The notes beneath the pieces were generated by a model. It was given only the letters and a program-made list of their open reading frames with translations. It ran no database searches and had not been told where the DNA came from. A stretch of DNA of 12,403 nt from Bacillota bacterium. Its GTDB lineage: Bacteria > Bacillota > Negativicutes > Sporomusales > Sporomusaceae. Positions 1 through 6,602 of the stretch are shown here, piece by piece; position 1 is the first letter of the stretch; every line of letters begins with the position of its first letter. The position numbers and the translations under genes were made by a program. The DNA lies in NCBI GenBank assembly GCA_023443285.1, contig JAEZVB010000077.1:1-12403 (forward strand). Direction: 5' to 3'.

Positions 1-15
1 AGTCCACGACATCAT
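1..15 (-). CDS. Possible start of a divergent gene, perhaps L-lactate permease (partial)
   Basis: On the minus strand an AGAGGTG Shine-Dalgarno-like sequence (complement of 19-25) lies just before two consecutive ATG codons at 15-13 and 12-10. The second has the better spacing of 8 nt. Only four or five codons are visible, reading M-(M)-S-W-T. Bacterial L-lactate permeases of the LctP/LutP family often begin with a similar Met-x-Trp-Thr stretch. Together with the divergent lactate-oxidation operon and shared operators this makes a permease a reasonable guess. The visible residues are far too few to prove it. A regulator or another transporter is equally possible in principle. Confidence 0.35.
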
Positions 16-130
16 ATACACCTCTATTCTAAATTTTACCTATTGTAATTTGCGATACATAGCTTCAATGGCTAACTGTATAGTTCACCTCTCTTTCGAC
101 AACCAATATTTAACAATAAAACTGGACTAG

Positions 131-141
131 TGGTCTGACCA
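131..141. promoter_or_regulatory. GntR/FadR-type operator, copy 1
   Basis: This is a perfect 11-bp palindrome, TGGTCTGACCA. It matches the TGGTCnnACCA-like site bound by the FadR subfamily of GntR regulators, which includes LldR and LutR-type lactate regulators. On the minus strand a perfect TTGACA hexamer (complement of 147-152) lies just upstream of it. The site therefore probably overlaps the promoter of the gene leaving the window to the left, although no good -10 sits at 17 bp. Confidence 0.75.
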
Positions 142-257
142 GTGTATGTCAATTTCAACATTATTCGTCAAATTCCTGCTTGCAAAGTTACATAATTCAA
201 AAAAATAAAAAAATATAATTTGCTTGTCATATTAAGAAGGATTTTTGGTATCGAATT

Positions 258-303
258 TAGAATATACTGGTCAGACCACCATACCAGTACGGTATTTTAT
301 AAT
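258..303 (+). promoter_or_regulatory. Probable promoter region of the lactate operon
   Basis: Two -10-like hexamers are visible: TAGAAT (258-263) and a perfect TATAAT (298-303). Neither has a convincing -35 at 16-18 bp. The nearest candidate, TTGTCA at 224-229, is badly spaced for both. A weak -35 is common in operator-controlled promoters. Use of TATAAT at 298 would give a leader of under 20 nt that still includes the AAGGA ribosome site at 314-318. Confidence 0.3.
268..278. promoter_or_regulatory. GntR/FadR-type operator, copy 2
   Basis: TGGTCAGACCA is the exact reverse complement of the copy at 131-141, with centres 137 bp apart. It lies 49 bp before the first lactate-utilisation gene. 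It directly follows a TAGAAT hexamer (258-263) and precedes a TATAAT hexamer (298-303), so whichever serves as -10, a bound repressor would obstruct transcription. A second short inverted repeat, ATACC-AGTAC-GGTAT, follows at 281-295. Confidence 0.78.
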
Positions 304-326
304 TTAATTAAAAAAGGACGTGAAGT

Positions 327-935
327 ATGAAAAAAATAAGTAAAGACTGGAGAGAGGCATTCCCTAAGGAATGCTTTGGTAATCAATTTTTTGACGAGTT
401 TGCAACTCGTGCCCAAAATGTTGCCGCTAAAATAATCCGAGTAAAAACAGCAGCGGAGGCACAAACAGCCATTCTTGATGTCATTAAATCGAATAATGCG
501 AAAAAAGTGGTTGCTACTTCGGAAGTAATGTCTCCAGCTAAGGGATTAGCAGATACTTTAAAATCGGTCGGTGTAGATTTATACACAGCACAAGCTGATA
601 TCCGAAATCATGCCGATACAGCAGATGTTGGTATTGCCGCTGTGGAATTTGCTATTGCTGAAACAGGCAGTGTTTGTGAAGACGGGCTGGCTATTGAGCA
701 ACGTCTGGTTACTACTCTTCCCCCAATATCTATTGTTATCTTAAACAGCAATCATATTACCGCTACTATAAAAACGGCTTTTGAAGTAATTTCTACTGTG
801 TTTAACCATGGATATATCAGCTTCATCACTGGCCCTAGCCGTACATCAGATATTGAGCGAGTACTAACTATTGGTGTACATGGCCCTAGCCAACTGATAA
901 TTATCGCTATTGATGAAGTGACAAAGGGGGTATAG
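327..935 (+). CDS. lutC: LUD-domain lactate utilization protein, LutC/LldG-like
   Basis: This 202-residue protein has one LUD domain (lactate utilization domain, formerly DUF162) over most of its length. The diagnostic parts are present: an A-E-T-G-S segment at 111-115, Arg126 followed by a T-L-P-P turn (130-133), and a C-terminal G-P-S-R-T-S-D-I-E motif (169-177) with G-V-H-G-P at 183-187. In Bacillus subtilis LutC acts with LutA and LutB to oxidise L-lactate to pyruvate. The homologue in Shewanella and Desulfovibrio is called LldG. It should be cytoplasmic, as no signal or membrane segment is visible. An AAGGA site 8 nt before the ATG supports the start. The next gene begins 3 nt after the stop, so the two are probably translationally coupled. 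Control by the GntR-type operator upstream is likely. LUD proteins can have other roles, but the partner gene favours lactate oxidation. Confidence 0.88.
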   Translation: MKKISKDWREAFPKECFGNQFFDEFATRAQNVAAKIIRVKTAAEAQTAILDVIKSNNAKKVVATSEVMSPAKGLADTLKSVGVDLYTAQADIRNHADTADVGIAAVEFAIAETGSVCEDGLAIEQRLVTTLPPISIVILNSNHITATIKTAFEVISTVFNHGYISFITGPSRTSDIERVLTIGVHGPSQLIIIAIDEVTKGV

Positions 936-938
936 AGG

Positions 939-3110
939 GTGACAAATCCTAACCGCAACCTAAAACAAGAGATTAACGAAAAATTAATGGATGAGACTTT
1001 ACGCGGTGCTTTAAACCGATTTGCTGAAGCGTATCCTATCGCTCGTGCCAAAGCTTATGAAAATGTTGATGATATTGATGCTTTGCGTAATTCGGTGCGG
1101 GATATGAAAATAGACACTGTAGAAAGAATTGAGGAAATCGCCGACCAATTTGAAGCGCAAGTGACTGCACGCGGCGGTAAAGTTTTTCGGGCTAAAGACG
1201 GAGATGCTCTCAAACAATACCTTAATAATTTATGTATCGAAAAAGGTGTTAAACGGATTGTAAAATCTAAGTCTATGGCTACAGAAGAAATTCACCTGAA
1301 TCATTTCCTGGAAGAAAAGGGCTTGTATGTAAAGGAAACAGATTTGGGCGAATGGATTATTTCTATCGCTGGTCATAAACCTTCTCATATGGTTATGCCT
1401 GCCATTCACTTGGATCGTAACCAAGTGGCCGAATACTTTTCTCAAGAACTGCATAAGGATGTTGAGCCTGACATTGCCCTAATGGTTCAAGAAGCCAGAG
1501 TAGCATTACGAGATGAATTTCTACTAGCAGATATGGGCATCACCGGGGCTAATTTTGGTATTGCAGAAAATGGTGCCATCGGTTTAGTAACCAATGAGGG
1601 AAATGCTCGCTTAGTTGCCACACTGCCGCCGATTCAAGTTGTTATCATTGGCTATGAAAAACTAATTCCGACAATTAAAGACGCTGTACCCATTTTAAGT
1701 ACATTGCCAAGAAATGCTACCGGGCAGCTAATGACGAGCTATATGAGCATGATTTCCGGACCTGCTCCGGCTCTGGTAAAGAAAGATGGACAATGGGTAG
1801 AACAAGAGAAGGAACTGCATGTCATTCTTTTTGATAATGGACGCCTGAAAGCAGCAGAAGATGATAAACTTAAACAAATCTATCAGTGTGTACGTTGTGC
1901 TTCCTGTTTAAATGTCTGTCCAGTGTATACCTTAGTTGGTGGACATGTTTACGGTCATATTTATGCTGGAGGAATTGGTGCAATTTTAACTGCTTTATTA
2001 AATAGCATGAATGATTTTAAACAAATTAACGAAATGTGCATTGGCTGCCGCCGGTGTACTGAAATCTGTCCTGGCAAAATTGATATTCCAGGCCTAATTG
2101 AGTATTTGCGTGCTAAAACTGTTGAGAAAGAAGGACTGCCTTTTGGCGTAAAAGCAGTTTTTGAAAATGTTCTTGCTAATCGCAAGGTATTTCACAACTT
2201 GCTGCGCTTGGCTTCCATTGGGCAAAAACCGTTTACCACCGGGCGCGTAATTAGACACTTGCCATTGTTTTTTGCCGGATTGGCAAAAGATCGCAGCCTG
2301 CCTGCAGTTGCGGATACACCTTTCCGGGATCGGGTGAAAAGGGTTACCAAACAAGTGAAGAAGCCTAAAAAGCGGATAGCCTTCTTTAGTGGCTGTAATA
2401 TTGATTTTGTTTTCCCGGAAATTGGTGAATCTGTTTATAAAGTCTTACAGAATCTCAATATGGAAATGGTATTTCCGGAAGCCCAAAGTTGTTGTGGTAA
2501 GCCGGTAATCGGTATGGGTGATCTGGAAACGGCCAGAAAAATTGCCAAACAGAATATACTTGCTTTCGAAGAAGCCAATGCGGATTATATTATGTTCGCT
2601 TGCCCGACATGTGCTGAAACCTGGCATCTTACCTATGTCGAATTACTTAAAGATGATCCGGATTGGAGCAAGCGAATTGAGAAATTAGCTCATCGTGTTC
2701 GCGAGTTTACAAGCTTTGTGGCAACTGAATACGAAAAGCTTGGTCAGCTTAAAAAATCAGATGGCGGACAGAAAGTCACTTATCATGATTCCTGCCATAT
2801 GAAACGTGGTCTTAATATCTACACCGAACCAAGAAAATTATTAGCCTCGACCCCAGGTTATGAATTTGTGGAAATGCGAGATAGCGATAAATGCTGTGGC
2901 ATGGCAGGTGCTTTTGGTATCAAATATACTGAGCTTTCTATGCCAATACTGAAGAAAAAGATCGACAATATTAAAGAGTGCGGAGCTGATGTAATTGCTG
3001 TAGGGTGTCCTGCTTGCATGATGCAAATTCAAGGTGGCCTGGATAAACAAGCTCCAAATATTAAAATTAAGCATGTAGCTGAAATTATTGCAGAGCAAAT
3101 GAAAGAATAA
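939..3110 (+). CDS. LutB-LutA (LldF-LldE) fusion: LUD, two 4Fe-4S clusters and two CCG domains
   Basis: This 723-residue protein combines what are two proteins in B. subtilis. Residues of roughly 60-290 form a LUD domain, with A-E-N-G at about 207-210 and a T-L-P-P turn. A ferredoxin-type double 4Fe-4S module follows: C317-x2-C320-x2-C323-x3-C327-P and C367-x2-C370-x2-C373-x3-C377-P. A linker of about 110 residues resembles the C-terminal part of LutB. The last part holds two cysteine-rich CCG domains of the LutA/GlcF/HdrB kind, with C518-C519-G and C652-C653-G and later C-P-T-C and C-P-A-C motifs. The inferred role is electron transfer in the oxidation of lactate to pyruvate in the cytoplasm, together with the LutC-like neighbour. 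A comparable LldEF fusion next to LldG is known from Desulfovibrio. The start is GTG, preceded at 8 nt by AGGGGG (925-930). All cluster cysteines are intact and no frameshift is seen. Confidence 0.9.
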   Translation: MTNPNRNLKQEINEKLMDETLRGALNRFAEAYPIARAKAYENVDDIDALRNSVRDMKIDTVERIEEIADQFEAQVTARGGKVFRAKDGDALKQYLNNLCIEKGVKRIVKSKSMATEEIHLNHFLEEKGLYVKETDLGEWIISIAGHKPSHMVMPAIHLDRNQVAEYFSQELHKDVEPDIALMVQEARVALRDEFLLADMGITGANFGIAENGAIGLVTNEGNARLVATLPPIQVVIIGYEKLIPTIKDAVPILSTLPRNATGQLMTSYMSMISGPAPALVKKDGQWVEQEKELHVILFDNGRLKAAEDDKLKQIYQCVRCASCLNVCPVYTLVGGHVYGHIYAGGIGAILTALLNSMNDFKQINEMCIGCRRCTEICPGKIDIPGLIEYLRAKTVEKEGLPFGVKAVFENVLANRKVFHNLLRLASIGQKPFTTGRVIRHLPLFFAGLAKDRSLPAVADTPFRDRVKRVTKQVKKPKKRIAFFSGCNIDFVFPEIGESVYKVLQNLNMEMVFPEAQSCCGKPVIGMGDLETARKIAKQNILAFEEANADYIMFACPTCAETWHLTYVELLKDDPDWSKRIEKLAHRVREFTSFVATEYEKLGQLKKSDGGQKVTYHDSCHMKRGLNIYTEPRKLLASTPGYEFVEMRDSDKCCGMAGAFGIKYTELSMPILKKKIDNIKECGADVIAVGCPACMMQIQGGLDKQAPNIKIKHVAEIIAEQMKE

Positions 3111-3130
3111 AAGGACAATTGATTGAAAAA

Positions 3131-3180
3131 AGAAGAACTCTGAATTCGCGAATCTGGTGAATTCAGAGTTCTTTTATAAT
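3131..3180 (+). terminator. Rho-independent terminator of the lactate operon
   Basis: A perfect 15-bp stem (3133-3147 with 3159-3173) with an 11-nt loop is followed by a T-rich stretch. It lies about 22 bp after the stop codon of the LutB-LutA fusion gene and closes the two-gene operon. Confidence 0.9.
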
Positions 3181-3233
3181 TATGGGTTTTGGAGAAGGAC
3201 ACTTGGCTAATAACTTACATCCTAAAAATGTGA

Positions 3234-3262
3234 TTGACTTCCAATTCAAGGGAAGATATTCT
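3234..3262 (+). promoter_or_regulatory. Sigma-A-type promoter of the LysE-family gene
   Basis: TTGACT (3234-3239) and TATTCT (3257-3262) are separated by exactly 17 bp. Transcription should start near 3269, about 30 nt before the ATG at 3300. This also argues against the longer reading frame that would begin at 3234, inside the -35 box. Confidence 0.55.
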
Positions 3263-3299
3263 TAAACGTAAGGTTTCATATTGGATATGGAGGAGTAAC

Positions 3300-3962
3300 A
3301 TGGATTATATTACTTTATTTACAACTGCATTTATAGTTGGATTTTCTGGTGCCATGATGCCTGGCCCCATGCTTACCGTAACAATAAGCGAAACACCAAG
3401 GCGAGGTTTTTGGGTTGGACCGCAAATTGTGTTTGGTCATAGTATTGTTGAACTCTTGCTGGTAGTATGTCTTGCCGGTGGGCTTACCTATTACATTCAG
3501 CAGCCTATTGTTACAGGCAGTATTGGGCTTGTAGGCGGTGTTGTTTTGCTGTGGTTTGGTTGGGGAATATATAAAAGTGCTAAAAATGGAGACGTAAGTC
3601 TGGACTTTTCCGAGGCTGAAACCAGTGTGGGAGAAAAATCTAAGCAGTCAATTCAGCCCTGGATTTCCGGTGTAATACTTAGTTTGACAAACCCGTATTG
3701 GTCGCTGTGGTGGGCAACTGTCGGTGTAAGCTATGTTATCGTAGCCATGAATTTGGGGGTTATAGGTGTAATCATGTTTTTTGCGGGACATATTTTAGCA
3801 GACTTGCTATGGTATGCGTTTATCTCGTTTATTGTAGATACCGGCCGTAATTTTATTAGTGACAAAATATACCTGGGTGTATTGAAGCTTTGTGCGGCTT
3901 TTCTTGTGGTTCTTGGGTGTTGGTTCTCTTATGATGGTTTCCAAAAACTTTCACTGCTTTGA
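3300..3962 (+). CDS. LysE-family amino-acid/metabolite exporter
   Basis: This is a 220-residue integral membrane protein with about six hydrophobic segments, the usual size for the LysE/RhtB family. The N-terminal helix carries the family P-G-P motif (residues 21-23, within G-A-M-M-P-G-P-M). A second conserved N-P-Y-W-S-L-W-W segment lies in the middle, after a hydrophilic loop of about 30 residues. The family exports amino acids such as lysine, homoserine or leucine by proton exchange, but the substrate cannot be told here. The start at 3300 has GGAGGAG directly upstream (3289-3295). Longer in-frame starts would overlap the promoter. The gene stands alone between the lactate-operon terminator and the HD-GYP gene, and lactate-related export is only a guess. 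Confidence 0.85.
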   Translation: MDYITLFTTAFIVGFSGAMMPGPMLTVTISETPRRGFWVGPQIVFGHSIVELLLVVCLAGGLTYYIQQPIVTGSIGLVGGVVLLWFGWGIYKSAKNGDVSLDFSEAETSVGEKSKQSIQPWISGVILSLTNPYWSLWWATVGVSYVIVAMNLGVIGVIMFFAGHILADLLWYAFISFIVDTGRNFISDKIYLGVLKLCAAFLVVLGCWFSYDGFQKLSLL

Positions 3963-3991
3963 ACCGAGCCATAAATAAAGAATATAAAGGG

Positions 3992-4048
3992 AATAGCATA
4001 GTAACCAGGGAACTATTAATAAGTAGCCGCAGGGTACTATTTTCTTTG
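3992..4048 (+). repeat. Direct repeat inside a possible weak hairpin terminator
   Basis: CAGGGAACTATT (4006-4017) recurs as CAGGGTACTATT (4030-4041), 24 bp apart with one mismatch. ATAGTAACC (3998-4006) can also pair with GGGTACTAT (4032-4040) with one mismatch, followed by TTTCTTT. AATAG (3992-3996) can pair alternatively with CTATT (4013-4017). It may terminate the LysE gene or form a switchable leader, but its position before the sigma-D-like promoter favours termination. Confidence 0.3.
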
Positions 4049-4054
4049 CCACTT

Positions 4055-4081
4055 TAAGTATTCTTGCACAATTCCCGATAT
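4055..4081 (+). promoter_or_regulatory. Possible sigma-D (sigma-28, motility) promoter of the HD-GYP gene
   Basis: CCGATAT (4075-4081) is identical to the B. subtilis sigma-D -10 consensus. TAAG (4055-4058) lies 16 bp upstream and matches three of four bases of the TAAA -35 element. A start near 4088 would give a leader of about 37 nt. An overlapping TATAAT (4083-4088) has no fitting -35, so a sigma-A promoter cannot be ruled out. Confidence 0.42.
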
Positions 4082-4124
4082 ATATAATGGACGGCAATAT
4101 ACTTATTGGTAAACGGGGGATTCT

Positions 4125-5267
4125 ATGCAAAGCATATCATTAGATGAAATAAAAGCAGGAATGTATTTATCAAAACCGCTCATGGCAGCTGATGGTACCG
4201 TATTATTGCATGAGGGAATAGAAATAAAAGAAAGATATATTCAGTATCTACGCCATAAAGGAATTACTTCTTTATTTGTTGGCGATCCAGTGATTCCAAT
4301 AGCCGACTCTGAAGAATTTGCAGAAGACCATTATGACCCCAAGCAGCGTAAACAAGCCATGACGGCTGCCAAGGAGGTCATTAATCACTTTCGAGTTGGT
4401 AAAGGGGTACAGCTTGACCGCATAAAAGGTATTGTCAGCGATTTGGTCAATCAACTTGACCAAAAGCCAGAGAACATGATTCATCTTTTGGATATTCGCC
4501 GTAAGGAAGAATATATGTTTTCCCATGCCGTGAATACCTGTATCTTATCAGTTATGACCGGTCTTGCCAAAGGCTATGACAATAAGCAGTTGTATGAATT
4601 AGGTCTAGCCGCTATTTTCCATGATATTGGAAAAATTAAATTCTCCAAACAATTAGCACTGCAATATCCAAACTATCTTACTAATGAAGGTATGGAGGAA
4701 TATAAGCAGCATCCCTTTTACTCATTAGAGATTTTGAAAAAAAATGAGAATTTATCTATTGATGTTATAAACGCCTGTTTTCAGCATCATGAGCGCTGGA
4801 ATGGCAGTGGTTATCCTATGGGGCTTGAGGGAGATACCATTTGTGAATATGCGCAAATTATTGGTATTGCCGACGTCTATGATCGCCTGATTGCAGGAAT
4901 GCCGCATCGCCGTCCTACTCCGGTTTATTATGCAGCTGCTATTTTGAACAAGGCGGCAGGAGAGTATTTTAACCCTGAGATTGTCGATAAGTTTAACCAA
5001 AATGTGGCCATCTATCCCATGGGCAAAACGGTGCGGCTTAATAACCGGCAAAGTGGTCTAATTCTGGGTGTTGGTCTAAAAAGCAAGAACACCCCCGTTG
5101 TGCGAATTATTTCTAGTGAGGATGGTTCTGAAGTCAATAAGCTGATTGAACTTGATCTAAAGAAAAATCCCGATCTTTTTATTGTTGATTTTGAAGAAGT
5201 ACATGCGGGGCACGTCCAGGCTTATTCTGATTATGTCCCTCTTCATACCAAAGGCAAGCCTGTATAG
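4125..5267 (+). CDS. HD-GYP domain cyclic-di-GMP phosphodiesterase
   Basis: This is a 380-residue soluble protein. The first 60 or so residues (I-S-L-D-E-I-K-A-G-M and onward) form the small N-terminal region often found before HD-GYP domains in Firmicutes. Residues of about 130-295 form the HD-GYP domain. Putative metal and catalytic residues are all present: H134, H166-D167 with K170, H196, H221-H222-E223 and D250. The signature H-H-E-R-W-N-G-S-G-Y-P spans 221-231. Such enzymes hydrolyse cyclic-di-GMP to pGpG or GMP and so favour motility over biofilm. About 80 residues after the domain have no recognised function. There is no membrane segment or receiver domain, so input must come through the N-terminal region or a partner. 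GGGGG lies 7-8 nt before the ATG. A sigma-D-like element upstream would link it to flagellar expression. Confidence 0.9.
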   Translation: MQSISLDEIKAGMYLSKPLMAADGTVLLHEGIEIKERYIQYLRHKGITSLFVGDPVIPIADSEEFAEDHYDPKQRKQAMTAAKEVINHFRVGKGVQLDRIKGIVSDLVNQLDQKPENMIHLLDIRRKEEYMFSHAVNTCILSVMTGLAKGYDNKQLYELGLAAIFHDIGKIKFSKQLALQYPNYLTNEGMEEYKQHPFYSLEILKKNENLSIDVINACFQHHERWNGSGYPMGLEGDTICEYAQIIGIADVYDRLIAGMPHRRPTPVYYAAAILNKAAGEYFNPEIVDKFNQNVAIYPMGKTVRLNNRQSGLILGVGLKSKNTPVVRIISSEDGSEVNKLIELDLKKNPDLFIVDFEEVHAGHVQAYSDYVPLHTKGKPV

Positions 5268-5278
5268 TAAGGCTTGCC
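5253..5278 (+). other. Hairpin spanning the stop codon of the HD-GYP gene
   Basis: GGCAAGCCT (5253-5261) and AGGCTTGCC (5270-5278) form a perfect 9-bp stem around the TAG stop codon. No T tract follows, so it is not a terminator by itself. It sits 16 bp before the real terminator and may protect the mRNA 3' end. Confidence 0.5.
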
Positions 5279-5293
5279 GTAAAGAATGTAAAT

Positions 5294-5340
5294 AAAAACC
5301 ACGATTTTCCTCCGAGTGTTGGATGAATCGTGGTTTTTTA
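5294..5340 (+). terminator. Rho-independent terminator after the HD-GYP gene
   Basis: A perfect 13-bp stem (5294-5306 with 5326-5338) ends in a run of six T. The 19-nt loop has a short inner TCC/GGA pairing. The A run on the other side would allow activity on the minus strand as well. Confidence 0.88.
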
Positions 5341-5436
5341 TGTCGTAAAGCTGAAAACACTGCAGGATATTTATAGTTTTGGAAGAATTTTAAAAAAATG
5401 TTTGATTTTAATCCGAAATTGCTACGGGGGGTCACT

Positions 5437-6501
5437 ATGAGACAGGTATGGAAGCTGATTTTAGTTGTAATGGTTATAGTAAATTTTATGGGAGGCGGGA
5501 TTGTGGTTGCCGCCTTTAGTGCTAAAGGGATGAATCTTGATACTCTTCCCGAGTGGGAAATGAAGAGCAGTTCTACGGAGGGTAAACTGCTGCTATCAGA
5601 TAGTCCGGAAATGGTTGAACAAGATGGTATTTTGTATCAAGATACGGTAAAAGGCAAGGTACGGCTCTTCTTTTACCATGTTAATGCATCACCAGATGTA
5701 AAAAAGATGGCCGTATTGCTGGAGAATAAAGGAACGAAACCAGCACAGATTACTGTTAGCCGATCTACTATTTCGGGGCCAGATTATTCGTGGATGGTGG
5801 TAGGGAAGGAAGCGCAGAACTTATATTTCTCTGAGGACAAGAATGCTTATAAACTTACTGTTCCACCAGGGACGGTAATGCCCTTATCCGCAAAGATAGA
5901 AGAAATGATGATGCCCAATATGCTGATAAATGGTATTTATGATTTTACGGTAGATAATCCAATAACTGTTAAAGTAATAATGCTGCCTGTAACCGCAGAT
6001 AGTGTGACGTTTGCCAAAAAATTAAAGGTATTGCCTGCTGATCAATGGCGTTTACGAGGTACTTTTGACGGAGCAGACCGGGAGCTTGCTCCAATTGATG
6101 TGTATGACCCTAAACAGGATGGGACAATTGGCATAACATTAGCAGATAATCATATAGATTCTTATCTAAATGGTATTGATGCTACCGATGGCAGCAAGGT
6201 TGTCAATTATGGAAACTACGGCGTTGTCTATCGAGTGTTGCTTCCCTCCCAAAAGGGAAGAAGAATTAATTATTATCTTGTGCCAATGGGTGGACATTAT
6301 GCCGGGGCACTTGCAATAAACCATCCTGATGTATATTGGAGCCCGCTGTCAATACCACGGGATAGGTTATATTTTGGAGACAATAGGCAGAAAGATTTTG
6401 CCTTCATCGGCACTTTTGAAGGCGGAGATCCATTGTCGTTAACATTCAGTCCGCCAGGTGCATCGAACTTGCCGGTAAAGCTTGTTATCGTACCGCAATA
6501 A
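5437..6501 (+). CDS. Uncharacterised exported protein
   Basis: I do not recognise this 354-residue protein. It begins with a short basic stretch and a hydrophobic segment (residues 6-26) ending V-V-A-A-F-S-A, a typical signal peptide, so it is probably exported to the cell envelope. The mature part is rich in alternating hydrophobic residues and looks all-beta. Weakly similar pieces occur in both halves: L-Y-F-S-E-D-K (129-135) against L-Y-F-G-D-N-R (311-317), and P-I-T-V-K-V-I-M-L-P (175-184) against L-P-V-K-L-V-I-V-P (345-353). Two related beta domains are therefore possible. There are no cysteines in the mature part. The ATG at 5437 is chosen because GGGGGG (5426-5431) lies 5 nt before it and it starts the signal peptide. 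The longer frame from 5398 lacks a well-placed ribosome site. The gene is transcribed alone between two hairpins. Confidence 0.7.
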   Translation: MRQVWKLILVVMVIVNFMGGGIVVAAFSAKGMNLDTLPEWEMKSSSTEGKLLLSDSPEMVEQDGILYQDTVKGKVRLFFYHVNASPDVKKMAVLLENKGTKPAQITVSRSTISGPDYSWMVVGKEAQNLYFSEDKNAYKLTVPPGTVMPLSAKIEEMMMPNMLINGIYDFTVDNPITVKVIMLPVTADSVTFAKKLKVLPADQWRLRGTFDGADRELAPIDVYDPKQDGTIGITLADNHIDSYLNGIDATDGSKVVNYGNYGVVYRVLLPSQKGRRINYYLVPMGGHYAGALAINHPDVYWSPLSIPRDRLYFGDNRQKDFAFIGTFEGGDPLSLTFSPPGASNLPVKLVIVPQ

Positions 6502-6512
6502 GCGTGGTGTAA

Positions 6513-6571
6513 CAACTAACCCGCCCTAACTCCCAGCCTTGTATATTTGGGAGTTGAGAGCGGGTTAGTTG
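6513..6571. repeat. Extragenic palindromic repeat, copy 1 (between convergent genes)
   Basis: Two nested perfect stems are seen: CAACTAACCCGC (6513-6524) with its complement at 6560-6571, and AACTCCCA (6528-6535) with 6548-6555. The core at 6515-6534 also appears, with small changes, at 7352-7373. There is no long T run on either strand, so terminator activity for the two convergent genes is possible but not obvious. Confidence 0.75.
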
Positions 6572-6602
6572 CTTTACCTTAATATGGTGAAAATAATTAA
6601 CC

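Noticed and set aside
830..890. Direct repeat TGGCCCTAGCC within the LutC-like gene
   Set aside because: Both copies encode G-P-S motifs at the conserved end of the LUD domain, so the repeat is explained by coding.
3963..4124. Class I cyclic-di-GMP riboswitch before the HD-GYP gene
   Set aside because: The segment AGTAGCCGCAGGGTACT faintly recalls the 3' part of such riboswitches, but the conserved 5' GCAAA-containing parts are missing.
5398..5436. N-terminal extension of the exported protein from the ATG at 5398
   Set aside because: It has no well-spaced ribosome site and would put 13 residues before an otherwise normal signal peptide.
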